The notes below the pieces were generated by a model. That model was not told the origin of the DNA. It saw only the letters and a list, made by a program, of their open reading frames with translations, and did no database searches. DNA of 64,000 nt from Metapseudomonas boanensis (lineage in GTDB: Bacteria; Pseudomonadota; Gammaproteobacteria; Pseudomonadales; Pseudomonadaceae), in the NCBI RefSeq assembly GCF_018704125.1, contig NZ_JAGTIS010000009.1:124001-188000 (forward strand), read 5' to 3'. Positions 60,192 through 64,000 of this stretch are shown piece by piece (positions within the stretch are counted from its first letter, which is position 1; the number at the start of each line of letters is the position of its first letter). The position numbers and the translations under genes are program-made.

Positions 60192-60856
60192 TTCGATTCG
60201 AGCAGGTAGGCAAGCGTTACTCCAATGGCCACGTCGGCCTGCACGAACTGAGTTTCCGCGTGCGCCGGGGCGAATTCCTTTTCGTCACCGGCCACTCCGG
60301 CGCAGGCAAGAGCACCTTGCTGCGCCTGCTGCTGGCCATGGAGCGACCGACTACCGGCAAGCTGCTGCTGGCCGGGCAGGACCTGTCGCAGATCACCAAC
60401 GCACAGATCCCGTTCCTGCGTCGGCAGATCGGTGTGGTGTTCCAGAATCACCAGTTGCTGTTCGATCGCAGCGTATTCGATAACGTGGCCCTGCCGATGC
60501 AGATCCTCGGCCTGTCCAAGCCGGAGATCGCCAAGCGCGTTAGCGTCGCCCTGGAGCGAGTCGCCCTCGCGGACAAGGCCGAGCTGTATCCGGCCGACCT
60601 CTCCACCGGCCAGCAACAGCGTGTCGGCATCGCCCGGGCTGTGGTGCACCGCCCAGCCTTGCTCCTGGCGGATGAGCCCACCGGTAACCTCGACCCTCGC
60701 TTGGCGGCCGAGATCATGGGCGTTTTCGAGGACATCAATCGTTTGGGGACCACAGTGCTGATCGCCAGTCACGACCTGGCGCTGATCGCGCGCATGCGCC
60801 ATCGCCTGCTCACCCTGCAGCGTGGCCGCCTGATCGGCGATGGGGAGGCTGTCTGA
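60188..60856 (+). CDS. ftsE: Cell division ATP-binding protein FtsE
   Basis: A 222-residue ABC ATPase that with FtsX regulates septal peptidoglycan hydrolases through periplasmic activators. Walker [14 protein letters not shown]-loop [10 protein letters not shown], signature [15 protein letters not shown], Walker [14 protein letters not shown] and switch [12 protein letters not shown] are present. Its start overlaps ftsY by 4 bp and its stop overlaps ftsX by one base. Equivalent to PA0374. Confidence 0.96.
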   Translation: MIRFEQVGKRYSNGHVGLHELSFRVRRGEFLFVTGHSGAGKSTLLRLLLAMERPTTGKLLLAGQDLSQITNAQIPFLRRQIGVVFQNHQLLFDRSVFDNVALPMQILGLSKPEIAKRVSVALERVALADKAELYPADLSTGQQQRVGIARAVVHRPALLLADEPTGNLDPRLAAEIMGVFEDINRLGTTVLIASHDLALIARMRHRLLTLQRGRLIGDGEAV

Positions 60857-61875
60857 TGAGCGCTTCCCGCATGCCGCCACCCAAGCCTGCCGAACGTGTT
60901 GGCGCAGCTCCCCGAAACACCGAGTCTCCGGAACAGGTCGACGACGGCCCGGATTTCCGCACTCTGCTGCATGCCTGGCTGGAATCCCATCGCGCCAGCC
61001 TGCTGGACAGCCTGCGGCGCCTGGGCCGTCAGCCCATTGGCAGCTTCTTCACCAGCCTGGTGATGGCGATCGCGCTCAGTCTGCCGATGGGGCTGTCGCT
61101 GCTGCTGAGCAACGTCGAGCGTCTCGGTGGTTCCTGGCAGCGTGCAGCGCAGATCTCGCTGTTCATGCATATGGACGCCAGCGAGGCCCAGGGCCAGAAG
61201 CTGCGTGACGAGATCGCGCTTATGCCGGACGTCGCTGAAGCCGAATGGATCAGTCGTGAACAGGCCCTGGCCGAATTGCAGCAGCAGTCGGGCCTGGGCG
61301 AGGCGCTCAAGGAGTTGCCGCAGAATCCATTGCCCGGCGTGGTCCTGGTTACTCCAAAAGAAGTCGACAAGGCCGCCTTGGAAGCGCTGCGCCTGCGCCT
61401 GGCTGAGCTGCAAGGAGTCCAGCAGGCTCAGCTCGACCTGGTCTGGGTCGAACGCCTTTCGGCCATTCTCAAGTTGGGGGAGCGTTTCGTCTTCGGCCTG
61501 ACCGTACTGCTCGTGCTGGCCTTGTTGCTGGTCATTGGCAATACCATTCGTCTGCATATTGAGAACCGCCGCACCGAGATCGAGGTGATCAAGTTGGTGG
61601 GCGGCACCGACAGTTACGTGCGGCGTCCCTTCCTCTATATGGGCGCGCTGTACGGCGTTGGTGCAGGCCTGTTGGCCTGGCTGGTGCTGGCGTTCGGCCT
61701 GGACTGGCTGAACGATGCCGTGGTGCGCCTGGCAGGGCTCTACGGCAGTGATTTCGCCCTGGCAGGTGTGCCGGTAGCTGATGGCTTGTCCCTGCTGCTG
61801 GGCGCCGTCCTGCTCGGTTACATCGGTGCGTGGCTGGCCGTGGCGCGCCATCTGAGCGAACTGGCCCCGCGCTGA
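60856..61875 (+). CDS. ftsX: Cell division protein FtsX
   Basis: A 339-residue membrane partner of FtsE. A cytoplasmic Pro-rich N-terminus of about 60 residues precedes TM1 ([20 protein letters not shown]); a periplasmic domain (about 90-210) includes [16 protein letters not shown] and LPGVVLVTP; then come three more helices, with the cytoplasmic loop [20 protein letters not shown], the conserved FtsX signature. It signals across the membrane to EnvC/amidase-type partners. Last gene of the ftsY-ftsE-ftsX operon. Equivalent to PA0375. Confidence 0.95.
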   Translation: MSASRMPPPKPAERVGAAPRNTESPEQVDDGPDFRTLLHAWLESHRASLLDSLRRLGRQPIGSFFTSLVMAIALSLPMGLSLLLSNVERLGGSWQRAAQISLFMHMDASEAQGQKLRDEIALMPDVAEAEWISREQALAELQQQSGLGEALKELPQNPLPGVVLVTPKEVDKAALEALRLRLAELQGVQQAQLDLVWVERLSAILKLGERFVFGLTVLLVLALLLVIGNTIRLHIENRRTEIEVIKLVGGTDSYVRRPFLYMGALYGVGAGLLAWLVLAFGLDWLNDAVVRLAGLYGSDFALAGVPVADGLSLLLGAVLLGYIGAWLAVARHLSELAPR

Positions 61876-61912
61876 AGCTGGTCAGTTCGACAGGATTTTC
61901 CCAGGGTGTAAC

Positions 61913-61940
61913 GAAACTTTTACGCCCCCTTGCAGTCACA
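61913..61940 (+). promoter_or_regulatory. Possible AlgU/RpoE-type promoter upstream of rpoH
   Basis: GAAACTT at 61913-61919, 16-bp spacer, TCACA at 61936-61940, compared with the AlgU consensus GAACTT-N16/17-TCTGA. AlgU-dependent transcription of rpoH is documented in P. aeruginosa; this particular match is imperfect. Confidence 0.35.
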
Positions 61941-61957
61941 TAGGCCAGTGCTACACT
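61930..61957 (+). promoter_or_regulatory. Sigma-70-type promoter of rpoH
   Basis: TTGCAG at 61930-61935, 16-bp spacer, TACACT at 61952-61957, 30 bp before the rpoH ATG. It overlaps the AlgU-like site, so two sigma factors may compete there. Confidence 0.5.
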
Positions 61958-61987
61958 GCGCGAGCTTTAGTGAATCGGAGGATTCGC

Positions 61988-62842
<855 letters not shown>

Positions 62843-62857
62843 GCGTGAAACCTGAAG

Positions 62858-62885
62858 AAGCCGCACCGCAAGGTGCGGCTTTTTT
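62858..62885 (+). terminator. Rho-independent terminator of rpoH
   Basis: AAGCCGCACC at 62858-62867, a GCAA loop, GGTGCGGCTT at 62872-62881 and a T-run to 62885, 16 bp after the rpoH stop. A textbook intrinsic terminator. Confidence 0.9.
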
Positions 62886-62906
62886 CATTCCGGAGAACAA
62901 CCAGTC

Positions 62907-63512
62907 ATGCCCATGCCGACTCTGCGTTCGAGCCATCTGCTGCTGTTCGTTGGAGTCGCGGTGTTGTTCTTTTCCCTGGCGATGTGGATGAACCAGGCGG
63001 CGCGTGAAGCCGAGCCTCTCCCTTGGCTGGTGGACTGGAAAGCTAAGGTCATCGAGCCGCTGTCTGATGAACGCCTGACCTTGGGCGAACTGGCCGGCCT
63101 GGCGCCGGGCGAGCTCTGGCTCCAGCCGATATCCGAAGGACCGCGCCTCGCCTACCGGGCAGAGATCGACCAAGGGGATGACGCTTGGCGTCTGGAAGCC
63201 CAACTGAAACTCAGTGAGTCCGAACTTGAGAGTCTGGCGAAGGCGTTTGGGGAGGAGGTATCCACCGAGCAACCATTGAGCGCCCAGCTGCTCGAGCAGA
63301 TGGGCGCACACCAGATCGCATCACTGAATCTGGTGCCGATGGGTGAGGTGCAGGTTGATCGCCTGATCGCCAGTGTTGGTCCGCCACGCTTGCGCCTGCG
63401 CACCGCCGAGGGCGAGGCGTGGGTCTATCCGCAGCAAGGGATTAGCGTGCATGTCGTGGACGGCAAGGCGCAATTGCTGCTCCTGATGCCTCGCGAAGCG
63501 CTCAAGCGCTGA
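62907..63512 (+). CDS. Membrane-anchored protein of unknown function
   Basis: A 201-residue protein with one N-terminal helix (about residues 10-28, HLLLFVGVAVLFFSLAMWM) that could be an anchor or signal, then a soluble alpha/beta part with LTLGELAGLAPGELWLQPI and ALSAQLLEQ-like segments, and a C-terminal strand-rich region (EAWVYPQQGISVHVVDGKAQ). I recognise no named domain. ATGs at 62907 and 62913 are both possible; GGAG lies 11 bases before the first. It follows the rpoH terminator and is convergent with mtgA. Equivalent to PA0377; function unknown. Confidence 0.75.
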   Translation: MPMPTLRSSHLLLFVGVAVLFFSLAMWMNQAAREAEPLPWLVDWKAKVIEPLSDERLTLGELAGLAPGELWLQPISEGPRLAYRAEIDQGDDAWRLEAQLKLSESELESLAKAFGEEVSTEQPLSAQLLEQMGAHQIASLNLVPMGEVQVDRLIASVGPPRLRLRTAEGEAWVYPQQGISVHVVDGKAQLLLLMPREALKR

Positions 63513-63542
63513 AGTCGAGGCCCAAGGGCGGGGCGGGCGTTC

Positions 63543-64000
63543 TCAGAGCTGCTGGAGGTATCCGCTGCCCCCCAATTGCGCCATTTGCCGGCGAATCCAG
63601 CCTCCGCGTCGTGCCACGTAGCCACTAGGGCGTGAGGCGCTCCACACACGAGGGTTGGGCAAGACGGCTGCCAACTGGCTGGCCTGCTGGCGCGACAGGC
63701 GCGCCGCGCTTGTGCCGAAGTGGTGATGGGCTGCGGCCTCGGCACCGAACACGCCATTACCCCATTCCACACTGTTCAGGTACACCTCGAGGATGCGCTG
63801 CTTCGGCCAGAACAGCTCGATCAGCCCAGTGAACCAGACTTCAAGCCCCTTGCGCAGCCAGTTGCGCCCTGACCAGAGGAACAGGTTCTTCGCCACCTGC
63901 TGGCTGAGGGTGCTGGCACCGCGCAGGTTCCCGCCGCGCTCGTTGTGGACCAATGCCGCGCGGATAGCTGGAAGGTCAAAGCCCCAGTGCTCTGCGAACT
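63543..64000 (-). CDS. mtgA: Monofunctional peptidoglycan glycosyltransferase, C-terminal part
   Basis: Runs off the right edge; the N-terminal membrane anchor is missing. About 152 residues are visible, reading from the edge [20 protein letters not shown], then the GT51 motifs [17 protein letters not shown] (motif II), [20 protein letters not shown] (motif III) and [16 protein letters not shown] (motif IV), then [18 protein letters not shown]. The enzyme polymerises lipid II into glycan strands without a transpeptidase domain. Equivalent to PA0378. Confidence 0.94.
   Translation of the reverse strand, partial: FAEHWGFDLPAIRAALVHNERGGNLRGASTLSQQVAKNLFLWSGRNWLRKGLEVWFTGLIELFWPKQRILEVYLNSVEWGNGVFGAEAAAHHHFGTSAARLSRQQASQLAAVLPNPRVWSASRPSGYVARRGGWIRRQMAQLGGSGYLQQL

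Overview
The window is chromosomal DNA of a Pseudomonas, most likely from the P. aeruginosa/nitroreducens/citronellolis side of the genus. This rests on uniformly high GC, the codon bias of every gene, and a gene order that, as I recall it, follows the PAO1 segment from about PA0317 to PA0378: carO, aphB, polyamine ABC genes, carP, rpiA-ilvA, rppH-ptsP, lgt-thyA, folA, ilvD, mutM, ggt-fdx-coaD, rsmD, ftsYEX-rpoH, mtgA. I found no transposase, phage gene, CRISPR array, rRNA or tRNA. The species cannot be fixed from sequence reading alone.

Layout. 1-2.5 kb: the end of an FAD-linked dehydrogenase, a fumarylacetoacetate-hydrolase-family enzyme, a CarP-like beta-propeller and the OB-fold protein CarO. 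2.6-10.7 kb: a polyamine block with acetylpolyamine amidohydrolase aphB, an APC permease, a four-gene Pot-type ABC importer and an AraC-family regulator. 10.8-24.2 kb: carP, a YegP protein, rpiA/ilvA, two DUF2269 membrane proteins, a HAD phosphatase, rppH-ptsP, an NRDE protein, a TauE exporter, lgt-thyA, a T2-family RNase and an unknown exported protein. 24.4-31.7 kb: a membrane protein/GTPase pair (DUF2868/DUF3482), two NCS2 nucleobase transporters, folA and a phosphoesterase. 31.9-40.4 kb: ilvD and a complete D-lysine module (dpkA, RpiR regulator, ABC importer, amaD-type oxidase). 40.6-49.4 kb: rlmI, an HDOD protein, mutM, an acyltransferase, a Na/Pi-type transporter, ggt, fdx and coaD. 49.5-64 kb: a GMC oxidoreductase with its Tat subunit and an aldehyde dehydrogenase under a TetR regulator, a hydrolase, rsmD, paired M16 proteases, ftsY-ftsE-ftsX, rpoH, a membrane protein and truncated mtgA.

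How the parts work together. The polyamine block couples uptake (ABC importer, permease) to deacetylation of acetylpolyamines. The importer operon and the permease gene carry the same two-block upstream element with identical 41-bp spacing, so they probably answer to one regulator, for which the AraC protein is the obvious local candidate. carO and carP are known targets of the CarSR/BqsSR two-component system in P. aeruginosa, and both have TTAAG-N6-type sites here (three tandem copies before carO). The D-lysine module is self-contained: a cationic amino-acid importer, a D-amino-acid oxidase giving the cyclic imine, and DpkA reducing it to L-pipecolate, with a divergent promoter carrying a palindrome.

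The most interesting items are the shared promoter architecture in the polyamine block with a short proline-rich open frame in the long permease leader, the triple TTAAG array, the uncharacterised DUF2868/DUF3482 pair, a T2 RNase lacking the usual catalytic glutamate, and a TetR-type palindrome sitting exactly between the -35 and -10 of the aldehyde dehydrogenase promoter. None of these amounts to a wholly new system on the sequence alone.
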